The position numbers and the translations under genes are program-made. A model generated the notes under the pieces. The model searched no databases and was not told the origin of the DNA. It was given only the letters and a program-made list of their open reading frames with translations. Shown piece after piece: positions 1 to 5,973 of a stretch of 7,557 bases of DNA. Each line of letters starts with the position of its first letter. Position 1 is the stretch's first letter. Source of the stretch: Gemmatimonadota bacterium (GTDB lineage: Bacteria > Gemmatimonadota > Gemmatimonadetes > Gemmatimonadales > GWC2-71-9); contig QHTP01000104.1 of the NCBI GenBank assembly GCA_003220855.1, forward strand, positions 1 through 7,557, in the 5' to 3' direction.

Positions 1-519
1 CTACGCTCTTCCCAGGCTCAGCAGCGCGCCCTCATGCTCGAGCAGCCAGCGTTTGCGGTCCAGGCCGCCGCCGAAGCCGGTGAGCTCGCCGCGCGCCCCG
101 ACCACGCGGTGGCACGGGACGATGATGGGGATGGGGTTCTTGCCGTTGGCGGCGCCCACCGCGCGCGTCGCGCGCGGATCGCCGAGCCGGCGCGCCAGCT
201 CGCCGTAGCTGGTGGTGGCCCCGTACGGGATAGTGCGCAGGAGGTCCCAGACGCGTCGCTCGAATGCCGAGCCGGCGGCGTCGAGGGGCAGGTCGAAGCA
301 GGTGCGGGTCCCCTCGAAGTACTCGGTCAATTGGCGGCGGGCGCGAGCGAGCAAGGCGCCCGCGGGCCCGCGGCCGGCGTCCTCCACCCACTCCGGCTCC
401 TCTTCGGGTGTCACGCGGTTGCGGGGCAGTGGAAAGCGCACTCCCTTTAACGCGGTGTCGGAGGCCGTGAGGACGAGCTCGCCGACGGGGCTCGGGAAGC
501 GGGCGAAGGTGGTGGCCAT
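1..519 (-). CDS. ogt: Methylated-DNA--[protein]-cysteine S-methyltransferase (O6-alkylguanine-DNA alkyltransferase)
   Basis: This is a suicide DNA-repair protein that moves the alkyl group from O6-alkylguanine or O4-alkylthymine onto its own cysteine. The 172-residue product has the usual Ogt length. An N-terminal alpha/beta domain (about 1-80) precedes the C-terminal DNA-binding and active domain. The active-site motif PCHRVV is at 135-140, with acceptor Cys136. The helix-turn-helix region starts near SYGELARRLG (104-113), followed by RAVGAANGKNP with the expected arginine finger near R119. The C-terminal GGLDRKRWLLEHEG segment is typical. I chose the ATG at 519 because it gives the family-like start MATTFARFPSPVGELVL. 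A TTG at 579 would add 20 atypical residues and overlap the divergent gene. No strong Shine-Dalgarno sequence precedes the ATG. There is no Ada-type N-terminal regulatory domain, so Ogt fits better than Ada. The stop codon is at the very edge of the window. Confidence 0.95.
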   Translation of the reverse strand: MATTFARFPSPVGELVLTASDTALKGVRFPLPRNRVTPEEEPEWVEDAGRGPAGALLARARRQLTEYFEGTRTCFDLPLDAAGSAFERRVWDLLRTIPYGATTSYGELARRLGDPRATRAVGAANGKNPIPIIVPCHRVVGARGELTGFGGGLDRKRWLLEHEGALLSLGRA

Positions 520-554
520 CGGGGTGAGCAGTAAAGGTAGGTGTCGCGCCGAAA

Positions 555-563
555 AAGGGGAGG
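555..563 (+). promoter_or_regulatory. Shine-Dalgarno site fixing the GTG start at 570
   Basis: A purine-rich stretch containing GGGGAGG ends about 7 bases before the GTG at 570. This is close to ideal spacing and is the main reason for preferring GTG570 as the start of the membrane-protein gene. Confidence 0.7.
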
Positions 564-569
564 CTCGTC

Positions 570-1118
570 GTGGAACCAACTGCCGTGTCGCCGTTCGCCG
601 CCTGGGAGAACTTCTACGTCATCGTCGGCTCGTCGGCCGCGGCGTTGACCGGCCTGCAGTTCGTGGTGGTCGTCCTGGGCGCCGAAGCGCGCTCGATCGG
701 CCCCGAAGTGGGCGCCTTCGGCACGCCCACGGTCGTGCACTTCTGCGCCGCGTTGCTCATCTCGGCGATCGTGAGCGTGCCCTGGCGCGCGGTTGCGAAC
801 GCGGCACTCGCTTTGGGCGTCGTGGGTGTGGCGGGGATCGTGTACATGGCGGTCGTCATCCGGCGGGCGCGTCGGCAGACGCGCTATGTGCCCGTGCTGG
901 AGGACTGGCTGTGGCACTGCATCTTTCCGCTCCTGTGCTACGTGGCGCTGCTCGGAGGCGCGCTCGTGCTGCAGCGCGATCCGCCGCGCACGCTGCTGGT
1001 CGTTGGCGCGACGGCGCTGTTCCTCCTGTTCATCGGGATTCACAACGCCTGGGATGCGGTCACCTACATCGCCACCCAGCAGCCGCAGCACAAGGAGGGT
1101 GCGCGGGACCAGAAGTAG
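570..1118 (+). CDS. Small multi-pass membrane protein of unknown function
   Basis: A 182-residue protein with about five hydrophobic segments: roughly 14-37, 55-71, 76-97, 113-134 and 140-158. A short Arg-rich loop (RRARRQTR, 98-105) should face the cytoplasm. The first segment carries the pattern ENFYVIVGSSAAALTGLQF (13-31), which I recall from uncharacterised inner-membrane proteins in several soil phyla, but I cannot assign a function. There is no signal peptide and no catalytic motif. The GTG start is supported by a GGGGAGG ribosome site 7 bases upstream. The gene is divergent from ogt (50-base gap) and ends 2 bases from the nadC stop on the other strand, so it is probably transcribed alone. 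It looks like a real gene (membrane topology, high third-position GC), but its role is unknown. Confidence 0.8.
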   Translation: MEPTAVSPFAAWENFYVIVGSSAAALTGLQFVVVVLGAEARSIGPEVGAFGTPTVVHFCAALLISAIVSVPWRAVANAALALGVVGVAGIVYMAVVIRRARRQTRYVPVLEDWLWHCIFPLLCYVALLGGALVLQRDPPRTLLVVGATALFLLFIGIHNAWDAVTYIATQQPQHKEGARDQK

Positions 1119-1120
1119 CG

Positions 1121-1954
1121 TCAGGGGGGAGGGATGTCCACCCGCATCGGCGCCGCCGGGGCCGAGTGGGTGAGCGCGCCGATCGAGATCAGCTGAGCTC
1201 CGGCCTCGGCATAGGCGCGCGCGGTCTCCGGGGTGATGCCTCCCGACGCCTGGATCGTCACGTCCGGCCCCGCACGCCGCACCCACGCGGCGACGCGCGG
1301 AGGCGGCTGGTTGTCGACCAGGATGTGGCGCACGCCGGCGGCGAGGGCCCGCTCGAGCTGCGCGTCGTCCTCGACCTCGACGACGATCGGCAGCCCGGAG
1401 GGCGCTGCCGCGAGCGCCCGGGCGAGATCTCCCGCCCCGAGCAGCGCCCAGTGGTTGTCCTTCCACAGTACGGCGCCGGCGAGCGAGCGGCGATTCTCCA
1501 CGCCGCCACCCGCGACCACGGCGTAGGTCTCGAGCGCGCGCAGACCGGGCGTGGTCTTGCGCGTGTGGGTGATCCGCGAGCCCGTTCCCGCGACGGCTTC
1601 GACCACCCGGCGCGTGACGGTCGCGACGCCCGACAAACGCTGCAAGAAGTTGAGGGCGACCCGCTCCCCACCGAGCAGCGTTGCCGCGCTTGCGCGGACG
1701 CACGCGAGCACGGCGCCCGCCGTCACCCATTCTCCTTCGGCGCACGCCGCGTCGACTCGGACCTCGGGGTCGAGCTCCGCGTACACGAGCTCAACGATCG
1801 GGAGTCCCGCGACCACGAAGCGGCCCTCGGCCACGAACTGGGCGCACGCCGGCCGGCGCGCTGCGGCCGCCAACAGACGGGTAGTGACGTCGTCCGCAAC
1901 GCAATCTTCCTGCAGGGCCCGACGCACGGCATCGAGCTCGGGCGACTCAGCCAA
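1121..1954 (-). CDS. nadC: Nicotinate-nucleotide diphosphorylase (carboxylating), quinolinate phosphoribosyltransferase
   Basis: NadC converts quinolinate and PRPP to nicotinate mononucleotide, CO2 and pyrophosphate in de novo NAD synthesis. The 277 residues match family length. Visible motifs are LQED..ADDVTT (14-25), ERVALNFLQRLSGVAT (97-112), THTRKTTPGLRALE (129-142), KDNH (165-168), EVE (193-195), VDN (213-215), ASGGI (236-240) and ISIGALTH (256-263). These supply the active-site Arg98, Arg132, Lys133, Arg155, Lys165, Glu195 and Asp214. Two usually conserved positions differ: the NHR motif reads ENR (153-155), and the Glu before the SGG motif is Gln235. The start is a TTG at 1954, overlapping the nadA stop by 8 bases, which suggests translational coupling. 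The next start, a GTG at codon 10, would remove conserved N-terminal sequence. The stop lies 2 bases from the convergent membrane-protein gene. Confidence 0.94.
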   Translation of the reverse strand: MAESPELDAVRRALQEDCVADDVTTRLLAAAARRPACAQFVAEGRFVVAGLPIVELVYAELDPEVRVDAACAEGEWVTAGAVLACVRASAATLLGGERVALNFLQRLSGVATVTRRVVEAVAGTGSRITHTRKTTPGLRALETYAVVAGGGVENRRSLAGAVLWKDNHWALLGAGDLARALAAAPSGLPIVVEVEDDAQLERALAAGVRHILVDNQPPPRVAAWVRRAGPDVTIQASGGITPETARAYAEAGAQLISIGALTHSAPAAPMRVDIPPP

Positions 1955-2888
1955 TCGCGAGCATCCGATCGATCGCGCGCCGCGCCCGCCCGGCGACGTC
2001 GGGCGGAACGGTCACCTCGTGCTTCAGGTCGCGCAGCGAGTCGCGCAGCTTCTCGAGCGTGATCTGCTTCATGAAGCGGCACTCGGCCGACTCGGCCAGC
2101 GCGTAGAACTCCTTGTCGGGGTTCTCGCGGCGCAGGCGGTACAGCACGCCCGTCTCGGTCGCGACCACGAAGCGTCGCGCCGGCGAGGTGCGCGCCCGCC
2201 GGGTCATTTCTTCGGTCGAGACGATGTGGGTGCGGCCGGCGGCGACGTCGCCGTCCGCCGCCGCGTAGTACATGGTGCTCGTCACGCAGCCGCACTCGGG
2301 ATGCACCAGGAACTCGGCATCCGGATGCTCGCGCCGCTTCGCCTCCACGTCCGCGGGGCCGAGCGCCGCGTGCACGTGACACTCCCCCATCCACACGTCG
2401 AGCGCGCGCCCCGTCACCCGGCGCACGTGGCTCCCGAGGAAGAAGTCCGGCACGAACAGCACCGGTACGTCGCGGGGCAACGCCCGCACGACCGCCACAG
2501 CGTTGCCGGAGGTGCAGCAGTAGTCCGCCTCGGCCTTGACGGCGGCGCTGCAGTTCACGTAGGCCACCACGAGGCCGTCGGGATGGGTGGTGCGCCAGCC
2601 CCGCACGTCGTCCGCCTCGATCGTGGCGGCGAGCGAGCAGCCCGCGTCCGGGTCGGGGATGAGCACGCGCTTCCCGGGGTTGGCGATGGCGGCCGTCTCG
2701 GCCATGAAGTGCACGCCGCAGATGACGAGCAGCGGCGCGTCGAGCTCGGTGGCGCGTCGCGCCATCCGCAGCGAGTCGGCGACCACGTCCGCCACGTCCT
2801 GGATCTCGGGTCGCTGATAGTTGTGCGCCAGGATCGCCGCCCCCCGCTCGGCTTTGAGGGCCAGGATTTCGCTGGTGAGGTCCATCAT
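1947..2888 (-). CDS. nadA: Quinolinate synthase A
   Basis: NadA condenses iminoaspartate with dihydroxyacetone phosphate to make quinolinate, using a [4Fe-4S] cluster. The product feeds directly into NadC. The protein has three pseudo-repeated domains. From the ATG at 2888 (313 residues) the three cluster cysteines fall at Cys84 (DAGCSLA), Cys170 (GECHVH) and Cys270 (AECRFM), a spacing like the Thermotoga enzyme. Other family signatures are ILAHNYQ.PEIQDVAD near the N-terminus, GVHFMAE, YVNCSA, CTSGNAV, VHPEC, STEEM and TETG. The start is uncertain: ATG codons lie at 2888 and 2885 (adjacent), ATG at 2903 and GTG at 2918, none with a clear ribosome site. ATG2888/2885 is preferred because MDLTSEILALK matches the usual compact N-terminus. 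It is followed by, and overlaps, nadC. The aspartate oxidase gene nadB is not in the window. Confidence 0.95.
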   Translation of the reverse strand: MMDLTSEILALKAERGAAILAHNYQRPEIQDVADVVADSLRMARRATELDAPLLVICGVHFMAETAAIANPGKRVLIPDPDAGCSLAATIEADDVRGWRTTHPDGLVVAYVNCSAAVKAEADYCCTSGNAVAVVRALPRDVPVLFVPDFFLGSHVRRVTGRALDVWMGECHVHAALGPADVEAKRREHPDAEFLVHPECGCVTSTMYYAAADGDVAAGRTHIVSTEEMTRRARTSPARRFVVATETGVLYRLRRENPDKEFYALAESAECRFMKQITLEKLRDSLRDLKHEVTVPPDVAGRARRAIDRMLAIG

Positions 2889-2945
2889 GTGACACACACC
2901 CATTGGTCGAGGAACCACCGCGGGGGGGCCGTTTGGGCAACGCCT

Positions 2946-2969
2946 CGGTCCACCGAAGGTGATGGACCG
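2946..2969. promoter_or_regulatory. 24-base dyad in the nadA upstream region, candidate operator
   Basis: The arms CGGTCCA (2946-2952) and TGGACCG (2963-2969) are perfect 7-base inverted repeats around a 10-base centre. The size and symmetry suit a dimeric helix-turn-helix regulator. It sits 58 bases upstream of the preferred nadA ATG. It does not resemble any NAD-regulator site I remember, and it could also fold as an mRNA hairpin in a nadA leader. Functional assignment is inference. Confidence 0.35.
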
Positions 2970-2998
2970 CTCCCAGCAGGGGGCGCGAACGTCGCGGC

Positions 2999-3065
2999 GC
3001 CACCTGAATGCTAAGCGAACGGCGGGTCCGGCGGGAGCACCCGGTCAATCGGGACCTCAGGTGGC
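2999..3065. repeat. Spaced 9-base inverted repeat upstream of the SH3-like gene
   Basis: GCCACCTGA (2999-3007) is repeated in inverted form as TCAGGTGGC (3057-3065), with 49 bases between. The right copy overlaps the place where a -35 element would lie for the -10 box at 3084-3089. This could be a paired regulator site or chance. Between the arms there is also a small CCCG/CGGG stem at about 3041-3054. Confidence 0.3.
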
Positions 3066-3083
3066 CGCAGGGCGGATCCCGGC

Positions 3084-3089
3084 TATGAT
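3084..3089 (+). promoter_or_regulatory. -10 box for the SH3-like gene, apparently leaderless
   Basis: TATGAT differs from the TATAAT consensus at one base and ends 6 bases before the GTG at 3096. Transcription would therefore begin at or within a base of the start codon. There is no Shine-Dalgarno sequence in front of that GTG, which agrees with a leaderless mRNA. I see no good -35 hexamer at 16-18 bases upstream. Confidence 0.45.
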
Positions 3090-3095
3090 ACGAGC

Positions 3096-3845
3096 GTGCG
3101 TGCGACGGTCCGGGTTCTGATCAGCGGTGTCGCGCTGCTGTGGTGGACGGCGGCGTCCGGACAGACCGTGACCGTCGTCCACACGGTCAACCTGCGCCCC
3201 GATCCCTCGAGCGAATACGCTTCAATCCGACTCCTCGCGCCGTCCGAGCCGCCCTTGACCCTACTCGAGCCGGGACCCGAGAGCGGGTACTACCACGTCC
3301 GGACGGGCGCCGGCGAGGAGGGTTACGTCTGGGGCCGCTACGTGCGAGTGAGCGCCGCCCCAACTGCTCCCGCGGCGCCGCTTCCGTCCGGCCCCGGCGT
3401 CCCGGGGTCGGCGAGCATGGTGGGGTGCGGGGACAGCTTGTGGCAGCACGTGTACCATCCGTCGCGCCTGCTCGTGCAGCAGGACTGCATCACCGTGACT
3501 GGTATGGTCGTCGACGCCACCGCGGGCCAGGCGCACCACCAGCCCGACGGCGTGCGTCACGAGCCGGACGGCGACACCCACGCGTGGCTGGAGGTCGATT
3601 CGCAGTTCGTGAGCTTGATCAACTCCGGCAACCGGTCGGACGAAGCAGGGAATCTCGTGTTCGAGATCGTGTGCCACTACAGCGTGACACAACCGGACGC
3701 GAAGCCCGCGTGCGCAGGGTTTACCGACCACACGACGATTCCCCCGGCCGGCACACACGTCGCGATCACCGGATCTTTCGTGCAGGAGAAAAACCACAAG
3801 CAGTGGAACGAGATCCATCCCGTGTCACGCATCGAGGCGCAATAG
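3096..3845 (+). CDS. Exported SH3-like domain protein with an unrecognised Cys-containing C-terminal domain
   Basis: A 249-residue protein with a signal peptide: basic MRATVR, hydrophobic core about 7-20, and likely cleavage after ASG at 22, before Gln23. Residues 24-86 resemble a bacterial SH3-like domain (VNLRPDPSSEYASI near the start, GYVWGRYVRV at the end), a fold often used to bind cell wall or peptides. A Pro/Ala/Gly linker (87-108) leads to a second domain (110-249) with four cysteines (111, 131, 193, 206) that could form disulfides outside the cytoplasm. This domain has the patterns EPDGDTHAWL (156-165), NLVFEIVCHYSVTQ (186-199) and a C-terminal WNEIHPVSRI (237-246). I recall similar domains in uncharacterised proteins and suspect a small beta-barrel, but cannot name it. 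The start is a GTG with a -10 box 6 bases before it. The nuclease gene follows after 5 bases, so the two are probably cotranscribed. Confidence 0.85.
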   Translation: MRATVRVLISGVALLWWTAASGQTVTVVHTVNLRPDPSSEYASIRLLAPSEPPLTLLEPGPESGYYHVRTGAGEEGYVWGRYVRVSAAPTAPAAPLPSGPGVPGSASMVGCGDSLWQHVYHPSRLLVQQDCITVTGMVVDATAGQAHHQPDGVRHEPDGDTHAWLEVDSQFVSLINSGNRSDEAGNLVFEIVCHYSVTQPDAKPACAGFTDHTTIPPAGTHVAITGSFVQEKNHKQWNEIHPVSRIEAQ

Positions 3846-3850
3846 CACCG

Positions 3851-5422
3851 TTGTTGTCTATCACCGTCTACGGCGGCGCCCCAGGCGAGATCGGGGGGAA
3901 CCGCATCCTCGTCGAGTGGCCCGCCCGCCGTTGGCTGCTCGACTTCGGCATGCGGTTCGGGCCCACGGGACGGTTCTTCGAGGAGTTCGTCCAGCCTCGC
4001 GGCGCGACGCTCGGTCTGCGCGACTACCTCCGCATGGGCCTCATCCCACCGCTAGAGGGCCTGTATCGTCGCGATCTTTCGGCCCACGATCCGGGGCTGT
4101 GGGCTCGCTATCGCCATCACCCGCAGTATCGCACCCTAGACCGCGTCGACGGCGTGTTGCTCTCCCACGGCCACGTGGACCATGTGGGCTCGATGGGATT
4201 CTTGCGCGAGGACATTCCGGTCTACACCGGACTCACCACGGCGCTGATCGGGAAGTGTCTCCAGGACCCGAAGCCCACGGGCGTCGACGGGGAGTTCAAC
4301 TACCTCGTCCCCCGAGCCTCGAAGGGAGACGTGCTCGAAGCCGCACGCGGCGCCCCCCGCATCCAGCGCAAGCATTACATCGCCACGGATGGCACCGACG
4401 TCACGGATCCGGCGGCTGCCATCGAAAAGCTCGCCGGCTTCTGGGGTTGGGTGCCGGGGGAGCGGACCACGATCCAATCGGCGCCGCTCGAGCTGCTGGA
4501 TGGGCGGCGTCTGGGCGAGCTGGGCGTCAAGTTCTGGCGGGTGGATCACTCCATTCCGGGCTCGGGCGCCTGGGGGATCGAGACGCCCATCGGGTGGGTG
4601 ATCTACAGCGGCGATCTCCGACTGCACGGCCACTCCAGGCAGCGAACCGAGAAGTTCGCGAAAGAGGCTCGAGCGTTGCGACCGGCGTTGCTCATCGTCG
4701 AGGGAACGCGCGTGGACCAGAGCGGCGCCGTGACGGAGCCCGAGGTGCACCAGGCGGCGGACGACGTGGTGCGTCAGGCGAGCGGCGTGGTGATCGCCGA
4801 CTTCACGGCGCGCAACATCGAGCGGCTGCGCACGTTCCGCGACATCGCCACCGCCCGCGGCCGACGGCTCGTGGTGACGACCAAGGACGCCTACATGTTG
4901 GAGCATCTCCACGTCATCGACCCCAACATTCCCCACCCCGCCTCCGAGGGACTGGCGATCCTCGACGAGCCGCTCGGCACGGTACCGAACTGGGAGAAGG
5001 ACGTGCGCCAGCGCTTCGCCGCCAACTTCGTGAGGGCGGCCGACGTGCGGCGCGAGCCCAGGGCGTACATTCTCTGCCTCTCGTATTGGGACATCACCAA
5101 CCTGGTCGATCTGGAGCCCGCAGGCGGGACCTACATCTACTCGAGCTCGGAGGCGCACAGCGAAGAGCAGGAGATCGACGCCAAGCGGCTCACCAACTGG
5201 CTCGATCAGTTCGCGCTGCGCAAGGTGGGCGGGCTGCCGGGCGCGGAGCAGGGGCCGTATCACGCATCCGGTCACATCGATGGACCTGCGTTGCAGGGAC
5301 TGATCGAGGAGATCGGCGCGGAGCGGATCCTGCCCGTGCACACCGAGCATCCCGAGTGGTTCGACGAGCGCTGGGGGAAGCAAGTGGTCAGGGTGCAAGA
5401 GGGTGTCCCAACGACGTTCTAA
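3851..5422 (+). CDS. Metallo-beta-lactamase/beta-CASP nuclease, RNase J-like
   Basis: A predicted zinc-dependent ribonuclease of 523 residues. The metal-binding motif SHGHVDH lies at 105-111 (His106, His108, Asp110, His111). Later ligands are likely His233 (VDHS) and Asp255 (YSGDLRLHG). The beta-CASP region (about 280-470) contains VVIADFTARNIERLRTF (313-329). The family-defining HASGH is at 471-475, and the closing PVH has His497. The N-terminal VYGGAPGEIGGNRILVE and LLDFGMRFG are typical of this group. It differs from classical RNase J in an insert of about 60 residues before the HGHVDH motif (40-100), a long stretch (112-230) before the next ligand, and no C-terminal domain after PVH. The start is probably TTG3851, or TTG3854 next to it. 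GTG3803 is possible but would overlap the upstream gene. It has no signal peptide and should be cytoplasmic. Its substrate is unknown. Confidence 0.88.
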   Translation: MLSITVYGGAPGEIGGNRILVEWPARRWLLDFGMRFGPTGRFFEEFVQPRGATLGLRDYLRMGLIPPLEGLYRRDLSAHDPGLWARYRHHPQYRTLDRVDGVLLSHGHVDHVGSMGFLREDIPVYTGLTTALIGKCLQDPKPTGVDGEFNYLVPRASKGDVLEAARGAPRIQRKHYIATDGTDVTDPAAAIEKLAGFWGWVPGERTTIQSAPLELLDGRRLGELGVKFWRVDHSIPGSGAWGIETPIGWVIYSGDLRLHGHSRQRTEKFAKEARALRPALLIVEGTRVDQSGAVTEPEVHQAADDVVRQASGVVIADFTARNIERLRTFRDIATARGRRLVVTTKDAYMLEHLHVIDPNIPHPASEGLAILDEPLGTVPNWEKDVRQRFAANFVRAADVRREPRAYILCLSYWDITNLVDLEPAGGTYIYSSSEAHSEEQEIDAKRLTNWLDQFALRKVGGLPGAEQGPYHASGHIDGPALQGLIEEIGAERILPVHTEHPEWFDERWGKQVVRVQEGVPTTF

Positions 5423-5442
5423 CACGGGGAAGCCCACTCGGG

Positions 5443-5902
5443 TCAGGGAGCGGCGTTCGCGATCACGACCTCCAGATCCTGAGAGGCCCGCTTGCGGCAC
5501 TCCTTCTTGAGATCGTCCATGTCCGCCGCGAGGAATGTTCCCAGAACCCCCCCGGCGGTGACCTCGAACGCCGGCAGTCGCGAAGTCGCGCGCCAGACGC
5601 GCGAAATACCGGTAGGCGTCCGCGACCAGCGCCCGGATCAGGGGGCCGTCCTCGAAATGCTTCCCCAGGGAGAACATGAGCTCATGGCTCTCGAGATCGG
5701 GGAGAAACACCTCGAGCGTAGTGCCGGGGCGGCCGAGGAAGGCCTTGATCGCTGCGTCGTGATTCTCGCGCCAACGACGTGAATGGATGAAGTAGAGCGC
5801 CATCGCGGTCGCGGACCCGATGAGATCCTCGAACCGTTGAACGAATCCGGCGAACGGACCCAGCTGGACGATGCCGAAGTGGGGCTCGGGACGGGCGGTC
5901 AT
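5443..5902 (-). pseudogene. Frame-broken and probably internally deleted PLD-like family protein
   Basis: The ATG at 5902 opens a good coding frame for about 106 residues. It contains GFVQRFEDLIGSA, LYFIHSRRWRENHDAAIKAFL (37-57) and TLEVFLPDLESHEL (62-75). At about 5576-5590 the coding signal jumps one base: the original frame turns Gly/Arg-rich with poor third-position GC. The shifted frame reads PAFEVTAGGVLGTFLAADMDDLKKECRKRAS and ends at a TGA at 5443-5445. The total of 460 bases is one over a multiple of three. I recall related proteins (remnant phospholipase D-like, IHSRRWRE...LPDP) as longer, with the P.F.V..GG.L..F segment separated from the first part by several dozen residues. An internal deletion is therefore likely, but this is from memory. 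The break lies on a 7-base direct repeat. A single-base assembly error is the alternative. Its tail is 20 bases from the nuclease stop. Confidence 0.6.
5576..5590 (+). repeat. 7-base direct repeat at the frame break
   Basis: AGTCGCG occurs at 5576-5582 and again at 5584-5590, one base apart. The two copies lie exactly where the coding frame of the minus-strand gene changes. Short direct repeats are common at slippage or deletion endpoints. Confidence 0.6.
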
Positions 5903-5959
5903 CGGCTCGATGCTAGCCCAGGCGGGACGGAGGAGCAAGAACTCCGGGCCGTTGCCCTG

Positions 5960-5965
5960 ATTATC
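5960..5965 (-). promoter_or_regulatory. Possible -10 box for the broken PLD-like gene
   Basis: On the minus strand this reads GATAAT, one mismatch from consensus, and would give a leader of about 50 bases before the ATG at 5902. It overlaps the proposed cutC -10 box on the other strand. No clear -35 hexamer is visible. A weaker TAGCAT box lies 7 bases before the ATG itself. Confidence 0.3.
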
Positions 5966-5967
5966 TT
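5962..5967 (+). promoter_or_regulatory. Possible -10 box for cutC, apparently leaderless
   Basis: TATCTT matches the consensus at four of six positions and ends 6 bases before the cutC ATG. This is the same spacing as the -10 box of the gene at 3096. No ribosome binding site precedes the ATG, so a leaderless transcript is plausible. Confidence 0.3.
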
Positions 5968-5973
5968 CGCCCC

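Noticed and set aside
212..2062. 616-residue open frame on the plus strand
   Set aside because: It runs antisense to ogt and nadC and across the membrane gene in another frame. Its translation is Arg/Ala-rich without domains, as expected of GC-rich shadow frames.
2922..2928. G7 run upstream of nadA as a phase-variation tract
   Set aside because: It lies outside any coding region and no promoter spacing could be tied to it. Runs of this size are expected in GC-rich DNA.
1551..3014. 487-residue open frame on the plus strand
   Set aside because: It is antisense to nadC and nadA, whose motifs are unambiguous, and it has the low-complexity His/Arg/Gly makeup of a shadow.
3140..3850. Long N-terminal extension of the nuclease frame
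   Set aside because: The frame stays open through the SH3-like gene but reads Arg/Pro-rich. The nuclease family begins near VYGG, so translation should start at TTG3851/3854.
5423..5442. Bidirectional terminator between the convergent nuclease and broken gene
   Set aside because: Only a 3-base stem can be drawn and there is no T-run in either direction.
3096..5902. Defence island built from the nuclease, SH3-like protein and PLD-like remnant
   Set aside because: The third gene is convergent and broken, the first protein is exported, no mobile element or known defence gene is nearby, and flanking genes are housekeeping.
4136..5938. 600-residue open frame on the minus strand
   Set aside because: Only its first part (5902 to about 5590) is real coding sequence. 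The rest is the antisense of the beta-CASP nuclease, which has complete family motifs on the plus strand.
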